This document shows positions 45,443 to 55,227 of a DNA stretch of 64,000 bases, one piece after another. Numbering within the stretch: position 1 is the stretch's first letter; every line of letters begins with the position of its first letter. The DNA comes from a virus: the IMG/VR virus record IMGVR_UViG_3300032278_000003, positions 1 to 64,000 of that record. One strand, written 5' to 3'. The notes beneath the pieces were generated by a model. The model had not been told where the DNA came from, did not search any database, and saw only the letters and a program-made list of their open reading frames with translations. A program made the position numbers and the translations under genes.

Positions 45443-48283
45443 CTACTCATCACCAATTATAAATTCAATTGTAAAAATCGGGAAAAAATAAATGTCAGTA
45501 CCCGGGACTTTCGGGTCAGTTTTATCGTGAAATATCTTTCCGAAAGCAAAAACGTGAGCTAATTCTGGATAATCGTCATCGTTATTCTCAATAGCGTCAA
45601 ACGCAGCGGTTAAGTCACCAGCTACGTTGTTTTCTCTTGCACCCCTAAACTTCTTTTTGTACGATGCTTTTTCCCTTCTTATTACGCCCAAATCTCTGAT
45701 AGCTAGTTTTTTAAAAGACGGTTTACCGTCATCTTCCGAAGCTTCAAACATTTGAATAAACGAATTGTTTAACTCGCTGGTTTTTGTGAAAGTGATCAAT
45801 TCACTAAATTTTTCTAAATTGGGAAAATCAAGCACATTTTGCGGGCCTTTATTCATATCTCGAGTCAAATAATAGATAACTTGCTCATTAGAATCATTCT
45901 CGCTCGGTCGAAACACGTCTAATAAATTAGATATTGTCTCTTTTGGGATCAGGGTTTGAAACCATTTTTGCAACTGTTTTTCATAAACACGCCGAGTGCT
46001 AGTCTCTGAAACACTTAATTCGCCCCATCTCTGACCGTACCAGGCAGTATCAGTCGCTCTTCTTCTTAAGAATTGAGTCCAAGACATTGCAGATCTTACA
46101 GTTACTGGGCTACTGTATTCACTAAAAACAAAATCGGGTTGAGCGATCGGTGGGAGAAAAAAGAAATTAGGAAGGCGAGAGCTAGAAAATGTTAGATCAT
46201 CATTGTCTAACTCATTATCCATGATCTCATTCAAGTGATAAACAGTTGCTTCCCTCTCAAAAAACCGACCCCCCATGGGGCCTCGAGCTACTCTAGCGTG
46301 TGGAATAAAATCATCTCTTCTGTAATCGTTTTGCTGACCGTACACAGATTCTATAAAGGGAAAAGATTCTAAACGCGTCTTGAAGATAGTCGGGTTATCT
46401 AAATCTAATTTTCGAAAAGTTGTGGGTTCTATCACGCTACCGTATTCACCTTTTTGAATTCTTACCATTTCTTGCCTTGTTATCTCTAACCCTTGCTGGT
46501 CGCTCGAGACGTTCAAGTCTAAATGACCTAATAGTTTCAATTCTTGGTAAGCATGCAGTGTCCCAGACATCACCATGGATACCTTATCTAACAACTCTGT
46601 CATCTCTACGCGTTTAGTTCCACGTTCCATCAGTTGTTCAGTGATATAAGTCTTTGAAGATTTAGCCCAGTAAAGAGCTGCTTCATCTGCTATCGGATAA
46701 TAGTGAACCCACTTTCTTTGATTCACGTTAGATTCAACGTATTTTCCGTAGTATGTGTAAAGCCTGTTATTTTGACCAGCTTGATATGATAATAAGTGAT
46801 TGTTTTCAACCGAAGCTACTAAAGAACCAATCGTGGCGATTAAGTTGTCATAAGAACTGAAATTGTCTTCTTTGGGGATTGCTGGTAAAGCGCTTCCAGA
46901 TGGAACTAAAAAGTACTGACAATCTAAAATATAACCGTCTAAATAAGAATCAGCTGTTATGCTATGAGCTGCTGTGTTATCTAATACAGCGCTTGTTGCA
47001 AATTTATTTCCAAGGATTAAATCAGAAGATGATGTCAAAGAGTAAACATTAATACCTTCGCTGATCGGAACAGGTATCCTCAAAGATTTATCCATAGTCC
47101 CATCTACAACTAGAAAAATATAATTGTGATCAAATGCTAACGAAACCCTGTGCCACGTGTTCGCCGAAATAACATTACTGATAGTGTAAACTTTCGACTG
47201 AGAATATCCTTCGGCAGTTACGGGGGCGACGCCGTCGTGATAGTTAAACAATTTTAAATTTAAGTGATTCGAAATAGTAAATACTTCAGCGACTGGTACT
47301 TTGATTTTTGTATCGTTAGCTTTAACGTAAGTGTCAAAAAGCTGCATTATCGTATTATTTAAACCACCATCGATACCACGTTTTGGATCAGTAGAACCTT
47401 GACTAATATAAACCCATGTTGATATCTGGCTAGAGTAACGATCTTTATGATAACCAGCACCCCTGATCAACCCTTCTGTGTTGTACAGGCTGGCTGTTAG
47501 GTTTAACCTAATGAATTTGTTAAAAGACCCACCGACGTTCCACGATTTACCCTCATTAGAGAATGCCCTTATGCTGGGGTTTGCTATCCCGCTTGAATCG
47601 AATGTCGGACTAGCATCAGCTGTGTTTGCCGGAGATCCATTGACTAAGTAAGCAGCGTTCGTGCTTAAATCGCTGCTAGCTGAAAGGTTCTGGCTTATCT
47701 TATTATTCTCAACCAAAAAAACGTAATCAGGATCCAGCAGATCGGTCCTTGTTCCCAGCTGAGATTGCCACTCATCGAAGAGCCACCAGCCCGTTAACCG
47801 ACCACCCATATTATCATACATAACTTCTTGTGTGGCTGAACCACTGATAAAGAAACTGGCTAGCGGGTTATATTTCACTCCCGCGCGGTCAATACCAGCT
47901 GTTGAAAGCTTGATAACTGTTTTGCCATCGGGTGGTTCCATGATGGAAGTACCAAACATCGATGCCTTGACCGGACGCATGTTACCATCTGAACCAGAAG
48001 TAAACAGGAATGCTGGTCTCTCTCCCTGTTCCCTAACTTCCATCATATTGACGATGCTTTCGTTCTCAGTTATGATCGAATCTTGGGGACGCGACATAGC
48101 TTCAAAAAACGGAACTCCGTCTTTCGGATCAACAACTTTAAATTCTGATTGCTCATACATTGTCAAGCCGTCTGAGAACGAGACAAACCGCATCCTTAAC
48201 TCACCGGATGACAGTTGTTTCCTGCCCTCGTGAGTTAGATACGTATCAAAAAAACGCGATTTAGGGTCTAATATTCCAGCCAT
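45443..48283 (-). CDS. Tail-associated protein with N-terminal GR module and LamG-like domain
   Basis: A 946-residue protein. It opens ILDPKSRFFDTYLTHEGRKQ then LSSGELRMRFVSFSDGLTMY, the same module as in the 247-residue protein. Residues 240-440 form a LamG/concanavalin-like jelly roll (SFNKFIRLNLTASLYNTEGL, SSQISTWVYISQG, NTWHRVSLAFDHNYIFLVVD, SDLILGNKF). The C-terminal part ends in IYFFPIFTIEFIIGDE. LamG domains in phage tails usually recognise surface glycans. Upstream AATAAATA (48335) may be its promoter, and the ATATTTAGTTTT just before the ATG lacks a strong ribosome binding site. A fibre-anchor or receptor-contact role is inferred. Confidence 0.72.
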   Translation of the reverse strand: MAGILDPKSRFFDTYLTHEGRKQLSSGELRMRFVSFSDGLTMYEQSEFKVVDPKDGVPFFEAMSRPQDSIITENESIVNMMEVREQGERPAFLFTSGSDGNMRPVKASMFGTSIMEPPDGKTVIKLSTAGIDRAGVKYNPLASFFISGSATQEVMYDNMGGRLTGWWLFDEWQSQLGTRTDLLDPDYVFLVENNKISQNLSASSDLSTNAAYLVNGSPANTADASPTFDSSGIANPSIRAFSNEGKSWNVGGSFNKFIRLNLTASLYNTEGLIRGAGYHKDRYSSQISTWVYISQGSTDPKRGIDGGLNNTIMQLFDTYVKANDTKIKVPVAEVFTISNHLNLKLFNYHDGVAPVTAEGYSQSKVYTISNVISANTWHRVSLAFDHNYIFLVVDGTMDKSLRIPVPISEGINVYSLTSSSDLILGNKFATSAVLDNTAAHSITADSYLDGYILDCQYFLVPSGSALPAIPKEDNFSSYDNLIATIGSLVASVENNHLLSYQAGQNNRLYTYYGKYVESNVNQRKWVHYYPIADEAALYWAKSSKTYITEQLMERGTKRVEMTELLDKVSMVMSGTLHAYQELKLLGHLDLNVSSDQQGLEITRQEMVRIQKGEYGSVIEPTTFRKLDLDNPTIFKTRLESFPFIESVYGQQNDYRRDDFIPHARVARGPMGGRFFEREATVYHLNEIMDNELDNDDLTFSSSRLPNFFFLPPIAQPDFVFSEYSSPVTVRSAMSWTQFLRRRATDTAWYGQRWGELSVSETSTRRVYEKQLQKWFQTLIPKETISNLLDVFRPSENDSNEQVIYYLTRDMNKGPQNVLDFPNLEKFSELITFTKTSELNNSFIQMFEASEDDGKPSFKKLAIRDLGVIRREKASYKKKFRGARENNVAGDLTAAFDAIENNDDDYPELAHVFAFGKIFHDKTDPKVPGTDIYFFPIFTIEFIIGDE

Positions 48284-48334
48284 AAAACTAAATATACCTC
48301 TTGAGAATTCTCTGATTGATAATAGGCTTAGGAC

Positions 48335-48342
48335 TATTTATT
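48335..48342 (-). promoter_or_regulatory. Possible T4-type late promoter element before the LamG-like gene
   Basis: AATAAATA on the minus strand, 7 of 8 to TATAAATA, about 52 bases before the 946-residue gene and in the gap at the end of the coiled-coil gene. The same octamer lies before the sheath gene. Confidence 0.3.
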
Positions 48343-48850
48343 ACTGAGAGCTATTATCATCCTCTGAATCATCACTAGATTCATCACTCTCGTCAGAATC
48401 TTCTGACAGCGACTCTTCAGCTTTTCTCAATACTTTTAGCTTTTCTGGTCTATCACCGATCTTTCTGGGTTTTATGCCACCATCTTCTTTTATTTTTTCA
48501 GCAGCTTCTTCAACTCTTTCTGCTTCAATTTCAGCATGTTTGGCCGCTTTTTCTGCTTCGGTAGTGGCGTAGAACTCTTCTAATGCACGGCAACGAGCTG
48601 TCTGTTCTCTTCGAAGAGTGTTTATTTCAAAAGCTATTTCTTCTAAAACTTTCGGTAAACCTCGTAGCAAAGATACTGTTTTTGTCAGCAAATCTTGCGC
48701 ATCTTCGATTTTGGCTAAGGCTTCCAAATTTTGATTGATATAGGTAGCAAAATTGCTCACTAACCTTCGACCGTTTAGATCAGCAATTTGTTGGTTTCTT
48801 AAATTTTCTGTTTCAGATTGTAACATTTCTTTTAGGGTTTCTTCAAACAC
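48341..48850 (-). CDS. Coiled-coil protein with acidic Ser/Asp tail, 169 aa
   Basis: The start is a GTG at 48850 (first residues V-F-E-E-T-L-K-E-M-L, V read as Met) with GGAGG 6 bases upstream; a TTG start 21 bases earlier would overlap that site. The protein is almost all helix, with long charged heptads (TLRREQTARCRALEEFYATT, HAEIEAERVEEAAEKIKEDG), then a Ser/Asp/Glu tail (SEDSDESDESSDDSEDDNSS). No family is recognised. It could be a chaperone for fibre or tail assembly, since it sits directly after the repeat-fibre genes and their terminator, or a virion coiled coil. Confidence 0.75.
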   Translation of the reverse strand: MFEETLKEMLQSETENLRNQQIADLNGRRLVSNFATYINQNLEALAKIEDAQDLLTKTVSLLRGLPKVLEEIAFEINTLRREQTARCRALEEFYATTEAEKAAKHAEIEAERVEEAAEKIKEDGGIKPRKIGDRPEKLKVLRKAEESLSEDSDESDESSDDSEDDNSSQ

Positions 48851-48908
48851 AGTTATCCTCCAGCTAAACAAAAATAACTATCGAATTCTAAGCAAAAATC
48901 TTGTAGAG

Positions 48909-48942
48909 TTAAAAAAAAAAGAGGGGGGCGAATGCCCCCCTC
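48909..48942 (-). terminator. Intrinsic terminator after the 2001-residue fibre gene
   Basis: On the minus strand a perfect 9-bp GC-rich stem (GAGGGGGGC / GCCCCCCTC, 4-base loop) is followed by ten T residues. It lies 38 bases past the fibre stop codon. It should separate the fibre transcript from the downstream tail genes. Confidence 0.94.
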
Positions 48943-48979
48943 GGAAAGGTTAACAGTTAAAGCTTAAGATTAATTTGTA

Positions 48980-51900
48980 TTAAACGTAAACGATAACCTG
49001 AACAACATCATCAAGTGCGAGGTCATACGCGAACTTTAACTGCTTGGAGGTTGCTGTAAAGTAAGCATCATGCGTTGCTGCGGACGCATGTAACCTTTGT
49101 AACTGGCCATTGACATATACTTGTATCTTGTGAAGAGCAGTACTCGACGTCCATGCGGTGCTACCACCAACGGTTGTCCAGTCGGCAGACACAAGCGCAT
49201 CTCCAGCCTCTAATGCACCACTTGTGTCATTCGCAAGGTCAGTATTGATAACAACGTTATACACTGATGGTGCTGTAGATGATAAAGCCGTACCGTTAAA
49301 GTAAAGCGTCCCACTGACGTTGTATAGTTTATCAGTCGTTGAACTTGGCGCAGAAATCTGCTCGAACTGGATCGGTGAGTTATTGAATAAGAACGAATCG
49401 TTCTGATCACCACCATCAAAAGTCATACCGTAACCAACTAAGTGAATTGAAGCTGCGTCATCTTTACCAGAGGTAAGTTTCACGCCACCAAGCGTCGCTT
49501 CAAGTCCAACCGCTGTTGCAGCAGTACCCGCATCATTCAATATTGATATTGTCTGGCTAGATCCTGCGTCAGCATGAAGCTTGATAGCATTTGCAGCATC
49601 ATGATTAGCAACCATCATGATCTGTCCACCTTCTGCCCAAAGATCTTTGTCATCTGCCCATGCAAGAGACATACCACCTGCAACTGACGATAACAAAATA
49701 GCACCTGCGGCATCTGTACCATCCGTGGTACCTGCAGTATTAATCAACGAAGCAAGTTCGCTACCAGCAGTTCCGTGTGGCGAGAGCAACAGACAAGAAG
49801 CTCCACTCTGACCGAGCGTTAGCGTTTGGCCATCGATAACAGTCATTGTGACTCCAGCGCCCGAAGATGAAATATCTAATGCACCAGCTGAAACAATGTC
49901 CATGCCTGTTCCGTTGTCATGCGTGAATGTTACATCACTGCCAGCGCCGAAGCTGAGAACCGCTGCATCAGAAAGCAGCTTCATATCATCACCGATGATA
50001 GCATCACCAGCAACGCTCAAACCACCGTCGGTCTGTAAAGAACCGTCAGTCGTTGAAGTAGCTGCTGTCGTGTCGTCAACAATCACGCGACCTGAAGTTG
50101 TAAGTTGTACCATTGAAGAATTACCGGTTGAGGTGATAGCACCGCAACCAATCGTACCAATAGTGGCAATGTTCTTAGAACCATCAAGGACAACAGCTTT
50201 TGAAGCTGCGGCAGTACCATTCGTGATACCATCTAACTTCTCAAGGTCAGCTTCGTTCATATCAGCGCTACCAATAATAAAAGAACCAACAGCGGTTACA
50301 GAACCAGCCGTTGTCAGATTACCGGTGGAAGCTAGCGTCATCTTAGCTGTTGCAGAAGCTGCAGCAGTTTCAGAATCAGCCGTTGTAAACACCAGCTTCG
50401 TAGCATTAGCGTCGGCAGCGAAAGTTTCCTCTGCGATTGCGTGGATACCAGCGGCAACAGTTGCACCGTCAGTACCGTCAGAATCACCAGCAGCAAATTC
50501 CATTGAAGCGATAACTTCATCAGCGATAACTACATCTTCTTCAGACTTTAGCTGTAAAATAACAGGTTTATCATCCCCGGCATTTGTATTCGTTATCGTG
50601 AGTCCCTTGTCAGCAACGTGAGTCAAAGTAACCTCTTTGTCGGCACCGAAGTGCACGACAGCGGCGTCCGATAACAAAATAAGGTCATCACCGATAACAG
50701 CATCCAAAGCAACACTCAAACCACCGTCAGTCTGCAAAGAGCCATCGGTCGTAGAGGTTGCTGCAGTTGTATCATCAACAATAACACGGCCCGAAAAGGT
50801 GCCTTGTGCAAATGAAGAACTACCCGTTGAGGTAATAGCACCACAGCCAACAGTACCAATAGTAGCAATGTTCTTGCTACCATCAAGGACAACAGCCTTC
50901 GAGGCTGCAGCAGTACCAGCGGTAATTCCATCAAGTTGCTCAAGATCAGCTTCGCTCATAGCAGCAGAACCGATTGTGAACGAAGTAGTGGCCTCCAAAG
51001 TCCCGAAGAACTTAGCAGACTTATCAGCTTCGATCTCAAACGCTGGATCGGCGCCCAAGGCACCCGCCGCGTCTTCAATCACAAACTTGTCACTATCACC
51101 ATCTTCAACACCCATTGACCAAACAGTAGTCCCGCTAAGCTGAAACTCGACTCTTGCGTCGCCGTCAGATGCAGTGTTGTTAATCTTGAGATTAGTTCCG
51201 TTTGCGTGTGCGCCCGCCATTGTAAGACCGGTGTCCGCGGTATGCGTCAAACTAATATCACTATCTGCACCGAAATTAAGCACAGCTGAATCTGAAATTA
51301 GCGACACATCATCACCAACATATAAATCAGCCTGCGTGGAAATACCACCAGTTACTTTAAGCGCACCAGTTGTTGCACTAGAAGCAGCAGTGCTGTCGCT
51401 AATAGTCGCAGCTGCGCTAAAAGTCTTCGCTCCCGAAAATGTCTGAGTGGTGCTCAAGTGAGCAGTGTCAGCATCCAAGTAAGCCGAAGCGACCGCAGTG
51501 CCGTTCCAGACGCCAGTACCAATCGTACCAACGCTAGTCAAACTAGAAGCAGTAACTCCAGAACCAAGCGTACTTGCATTAAGAACCGAAGTTCCAGCAA
51601 TCTTGTACGCCTTTCCCGAAGCTGCATCAATATCTACATTAGAGCTAAGTGCAGTATTGGCGTGCACGTACTTCCAATAGAGGTTAGTGCCACCAGTGAC
51701 ATCAATCTCCATGCCTGATCCATCTGCGTTAGCTACAGTATCATTACCCTTCGACACAGTGATCAAATCATCTGCAACAGAAAGTACTGTCGAGTTGACT
51801 GTCGTTGTCGTACCGGTGACAGTAAGATTACCAGCAACCGTTGTTGTTGACGCAGAACCCAAGCCGAGCGTCACATCAACGACACCGCTTGAAGTTGTTC

Positions 51901-54900
51901 CCTGAATCTGAAGTCCTTTTGTGAGAGTACCATCATTTGCTGCAACGTAGAAATCTAAGCCACCTTGTTCTGCACCGGAAGATGCGTCATCGATAGTTGC
52001 GTTGATTCTTGCGAAAGTATGCGCGTTAGAAGCGTCATCCTCACTAGCGAAATCGACGTTACCGCAGATGTCTCCATCAGCTGGACTAGATCCATTCTTG
52101 TTGAGTTTGAGTGTGGCGCCCGTGGCATCTGCATTTGTGTTTTTAAGCTCAAATACCGGAACGGCTGTGACCGCACTCGTCATCAATAAGCCCGAGTCTG
52201 CAACGTGAGCTAAAGTAACTTCTGAATCTGCACCGAAGGCGATCTGAGCCGAATCGGAAAGCAGAATAAGATCATCACCGATAACCGCGTCTAAAACAAC
52301 ACTCAAACCACCGTCGGTTTGCAAAGAACCGTCGGTTGTAGAAGTTGCTGCAGTTGAATCATCAGTCTTGATAATGCCACTAGCAACGATAGTTGAGGTA
52401 GTAAGAGCAGCAGTTGCTAGCGTTCCGCCGGCGACTGTTAACGTCGTAGTACCATTGTGAGTGAATGTAATATCCTGATCATCACCAAAGCTGAGGACTG
52501 CGGCGTCGGCCAAGAATAGATCAGAAAAGTTCTGATTTGCACTACCAAGTGCCACACCGTCATCCGACGCAGGATATAATGCAGTTGCGCTAAGAGATAG
52601 TTCATCACTACCCCCAACTTCAAATGTAATAACATCATCAGCTGAAGCACGAATTGAAGTATCATCATCGGCATCTAGATCAATACGACCCGTACCGCCT
52701 ATGCTGATACTACCTTGAGCATTCAAGTCAATATTATCAACATAAAGATTTGCCCAAGCCACACCGGAAACAGACCTAGTAACAGTAGCCGTACGGCCAC
52801 CGTTCATCTCACTGACGTCTAGAGTTCCGCTAGCAGATGACACTTGGATTGCATCACCAATAAGGGTAGTAGTCAACCCACCGTTGGGCACCTGATCGGC
52901 GCCCGATGCGTATGAAACACCCAGCGTACCGCTAGTAGATGTAGGAGCAGTCGAAACTGTACCCACCCAGGAGCCGATGACGAGGGCGTCACCAGAAACT
53001 GCCTGCATCAGAGCCACAGACCAACCCCCACCGTACGGCGAAATCGTCGACGTGGAAGAAGTGAGTTCCGTACTTGCCAATATTGAACCAAAAGAGGAAG
53101 CTTTTGTTGCAGTTGCTGAAGCAGCTGCTGCCACCGTTGCAGTCCAAGTATTGCTACCATCGTTTATTGTAATAGTATCATCAGCTAGAGCATCTGCAAT
53201 CTCAGATGAAAGGCTCGTGAAAGAAACGAACGTTGTATTGCTATCGTAATCGTTAGCGTTATCTCGAACCACATAACCCGCAAAATCATCTGCAATGGTT
53301 GAATCACCAGTAGTTGAACCGAGAGAGTCCGCGCTGTCAGAGCCAGGAAGCACATTGTTGCCAGCTGGATCTAATATAATATCACCTATAGCTGCCAATT
53401 CAACGCTTGTGGTGCCATCCATTGTAAGCCTTGCTGATTCAGTTCCGCCATCTTTAAAAATAACGTCGGCACCATCAGCATCAAGAACGATGTCGGTGGA
53501 TGAATCCAAAGTTAAGTCGCCGGTGGAATTAATACTGATTGGGGTTGCAGCAATAGTTAAACCAGTTGTACCATCGTGGGTTAAAGTAGCATCTTTACCA
53601 GCGCCGAGACCGAGAACGGCCGAGTCGCTCAACAGATACACATCATCACCGATGATAGCATCAGCCGCCACAGACAAGCCACCGTCGGTCTGTAAAGAAC
53701 CGTCAGTAGTAGAAGTTGCCGCAGTTGTATCGTCAACGATCACGCGACCAGAAGTCGTAAGCTGAACCATTGAAGAGCTACCGGTTGATGTGATAGCACC
53801 ACAGCCAACTGTTCCGATTGTTGCAATATTCTTAGAACCATCGAGAACAACAGCTTTGCTAGCAGCAGCAGTACCGTTGGTAATACCGTCTAGCTTCTCA
53901 AGGTCAGCTTCACTCATATCAGCAGAACCGATAATGAAAGAGCCAACTGCAGTTACTGATCCGGCGGTTGTTAAATTACCAGTGGAAGCTAATGTCATCT
54001 TAGCCGTTGCAGAAGCTGCAGCAGTTTCAGAATCAGCTGCTGTAAATACCAGCTTCGTAGCGTTAGCGTCGGCAGCGAAAGTTTCCTCTGCGATTGCGTG
54101 GATACCAGCGGCAACAGTCGCACCGTCAGTACCGTCTGAATCGCCTGCTGCTAATTCAATAGACGCAATTACGTCAGCTGCAGCAATAGCATCTTCTTCT
54201 GATTTCAGTTGTAAGATAACCGGCTTACCAGCACCAGTATTGGTGTTTGTTAATGTAAGTCCTTTATCAGCAACATGAGTCAGAGTGACTTCTTTATCTG
54301 CACCAAAATGAACGACGGCCGCATCAGAAAGCATAATAAGATCGTCACCAACAACCGCATCAAGAGCCACAGACAAGCCACCATCAGTCTGTAAAGAACC
54401 GTCAGTCGTTGAAGTTGCCGCAGTTGTATCATTAACAAGAATGCGACCAGTAGTGTTCAAGTTATCATTAACAGTAGTCTCTGAAGTCGTATGACCAATC
54501 GAGATTGCGGCGCCTGAATCATTAGTACCAACATTAACACCCGATGCACCGTCAATCGACACAGCAGCTGCGCCATCGATAAGGAACGCACCAGCTGAAG
54601 CGAGAGTAGCTCCTGTTCCGCCATCATGAGTGATTTTTACATCTTGGCCTGCACCCATAGCGAAGATTGCTCCATCGGATAACAGATCGAGATCATTACC
54701 AATAACAGCGCTATTTGCAACGCTCAAACCACCGTCGGTCTGTAAAGATCCGTCAGTAGTGGAAGTTGCTTCGGTGGTGTCGTCGACTTGGATTCGACCA
54801 GCAAAGACTCCAGCGGCCTGGGCAGTAAATGTTGCACCACCATGCACGCGTTTAATAGCTGATGCCATGTGGTTTAAAACGACACCTAAGTTTGCTGCAG

Positions 54901-54985
54901 CAAGTCCTGTTGATGCTGCTGCGCTTTCGCTGTCGGTCGGCATGGAACCTGTTAGTTGGGCCAGCCGTATTTGTGTAGTAGCCAT
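48980..54985 (-). CDS. Repeat-built tail fibre/adhesin-like protein, 2001 aa
   Basis: A Thr/Ala/Gly/Asp-rich fibre-type protein with no catalytic motif. The core repeat is DDTTAATSTTDGSLQTDGGL then SVA-DAIIGDDLxLLSDAAV-xxFGAxxxVTLTHxxxxG, in six close copies and one diverged copy. A second repeat, SEADLEKLDGITNGTAAASK then AVVLDGSKNIATIG, occurs three times; LDGIT-x-GTA is common in phage fibres. Two stretches of about 235 residues are almost identical to each other. The end, KIQVYVNGQLQRL...QLKFAYDLALDDVVQVIVYV, is a beta module also at the end of the 1663-residue protein. A triple-stranded beta fibre is expected. TAAGGAGA precedes the ATG and a strong terminator follows. The host receptor is not predictable. 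Confidence 0.85.
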   Translation of the reverse strand: MATTQIRLAQLTGSMPTDSESAAASTGLAAANLGVVLNHMASAIKRVHGGATFTAQAAGVFAGRIQVDDTTEATSTTDGSLQTDGGLSVANSAVIGNDLDLLSDGAIFAMGAGQDVKITHDGGTGATLASAGAFLIDGAAAVSIDGASGVNVGTNDSGAAISIGHTTSETTVNDNLNTTGRILVNDTTAATSTTDGSLQTDGGLSVALDAVVGDDLIMLSDAAVVHFGADKEVTLTHVADKGLTLTNTNTGAGKPVILQLKSEEDAIAAADVIASIELAAGDSDGTDGATVAAGIHAIAEETFAADANATKLVFTAADSETAAASATAKMTLASTGNLTTAGSVTAVGSFIIGSADMSEADLEKLDGITNGTAAASKAVVLDGSKNIATIGTVGCGAITSTGSSSMVQLTTSGRVIVDDTTAATSTTDGSLQTDGGLSVAADAIIGDDVYLLSDSAVLGLGAGKDATLTHDGTTGLTIAATPISINSTGDLTLDSSTDIVLDADGADVIFKDGGTESARLTMDGTTSVELAAIGDIILDPAGNNVLPGSDSADSLGSTTGDSTIADDFAGYVVRDNANDYDSNTTFVSFTSLSSEIADALADDTITINDGSNTWTATVAAAASATATKASSFGSILASTELTSSTSTISPYGGGWSVALMQAVSGDALVIGSWVGTVSTAPTSTSGTLGVSYASGADQVPNGGLTTTLIGDAIQVSSASGTLDVSEMNGGRTATVTRSVSGVAWANLYVDNIDLNAQGSISIGGTGRIDLDADDDTSIRASADDVITFEVGGSDELSLSATALYPASDDGVALGSANQNFSDLFLADAAVLSFGDDQDITFTHNGTTTLTVAGGTLATAALTTSTIVASGIIKTDDSTAATSTTDGSLQTDGGLSVVLDAVIGDDLILLSDSAQIAFGADSEVTLAHVADSGLLMTSAVTAVPVFELKNTNADATGATLKLNKNGSSPADGDICGNVDFASEDDASNAHTFARINATIDDASSGAEQGGLDFYVAANDGTLTKGLQIQGTTSSGVVDVTLGLGSASTTTVAGNLTVTGTTTTVNSTVLSVADDLITVSKGNDTVANADGSGMEIDVTGGTNLYWKYVHANTALSSNVDIDAASGKAYKIAGTSVLNASTLGSGVTASSLTSVGTIGTGVWNGTAVASAYLDADTAHLSTTQTFSGAKTFSAAATISDSTAASSATTGALKVTGGISTQADLYVGDDVSLISDSAVLNFGADSDISLTHTADTGLTMAGAHANGTNLKINNTASDGDARVEFQLSGTTVWSMGVEDGDSDKFVIEDAAGALGADPAFEIEADKSAKFFGTLEATTSFTIGSAAMSEADLEQLDGITAGTAAASKAVVLDGSKNIATIGTVGCGAITSTGSSSFAQGTFSGRVIVDDTTAATSTTDGSLQTDGGLSVALDAVIGDDLILLSDAAVVHFGADKEVTLTHVADKGLTITNTNAGDDKPVILQLKSEEDVVIADEVIASMEFAAGDSDGTDGATVAAGIHAIAEETFAADANATKLVFTTADSETAAASATAKMTLASTGNLTTAGSVTAVGSFIIGSADMNEADLEKLDGITNGTAAASKAVVLDGSKNIATIGTIGCGAITSTGNSSMVQLTTSGRVIVDDTTAATSTTDGSLQTDGGLSVAGDAIIGDDMKLLSDAAVLSFGAGSDVTFTHDNGTGMDIVSAGALDISSSGAGVTMTVIDGQTLTLGQSGASCLLLSPHGTAGSELASLINTAGTTDGTDAAGAILLSSVAGGMSLAWADDKDLWAEGGQIMMVANHDAANAIKLHADAGSSQTISILNDAGTAATAVGLEATLGGVKLTSGKDDAASIHLVGYGMTFDGGDQNDSFLFNNSPIQFEQISAPSSTTDKLYNVSGTLYFNGTALSSTAPSVYNVVINTDLANDTSGALEAGDALVSADWTTVGGSTAWTSSTALHKIQVYVNGQLQRLHASAATHDAYFTATSKQLKFAYDLALDDVVQVIVYV
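49985..54345 (-). repeat. Long internal direct repeat within the 2001-residue fibre gene
   Basis: Two copies of roughly 700 bases (about 53640-54345 and 49985-50690) encode nearly the same 235 residues, from LSDAAVVHFGADKEVTLTHV through to the next DGSLQTDGGLSV. Parts are almost identical in bases, such as near 50400-50470 and 54055-54125, while other parts differ at synonymous sites. The listed range spans both copies and the region between. Confidence 0.85.
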
Positions 54986-55021
54986 ATTTTTTTCTCCTTA
55001 TATATTAGGCTATTTTTTTGT

Positions 55022-55049
55022 GAAAAAGACAAATCGATTCGTCTATTTC
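55022..55049. promoter_or_regulatory. 28-base imperfect palindrome in the fibre gene leader
   Basis: A palindrome centred on AATCGATT, with 12 of 14 positions symmetric, in the 242-base gap before the 2001-residue fibre gene. As minus-strand RNA it can fold into a stem with a UCGA loop, followed by CUUUUUC. It could be an operator, a leader hairpin or a weak terminator. The rest of this gap (54986-55227) is AT-rich without other clear signals. Confidence 0.5.
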
Positions 55050-55227
55050 GAGAACTACACCGAAAGATAATCAAAAATTTAATTGAAATGTTGTGAAATA
55101 AAACTAAGAAATGAAAGGGAACGCAGATAAATATAACATACAAACAGAAATTGACTCAAAAAAATGACTTTTATTTACAGCAATAGAACTCAACAAAATT
55201 TAGCGCAACAAACTTAACAAAGCAACC

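Noticed and set aside
49848-50621. Long plus-strand open frame (257 codons) and similar ones at 50637, 53295 and 53790
   Set aside because: They lie opposite the repeat fibre gene and mirror its repetitive Ala/Thr/Ser codons. They repeat with the coding repeats and lack ribosome sites.
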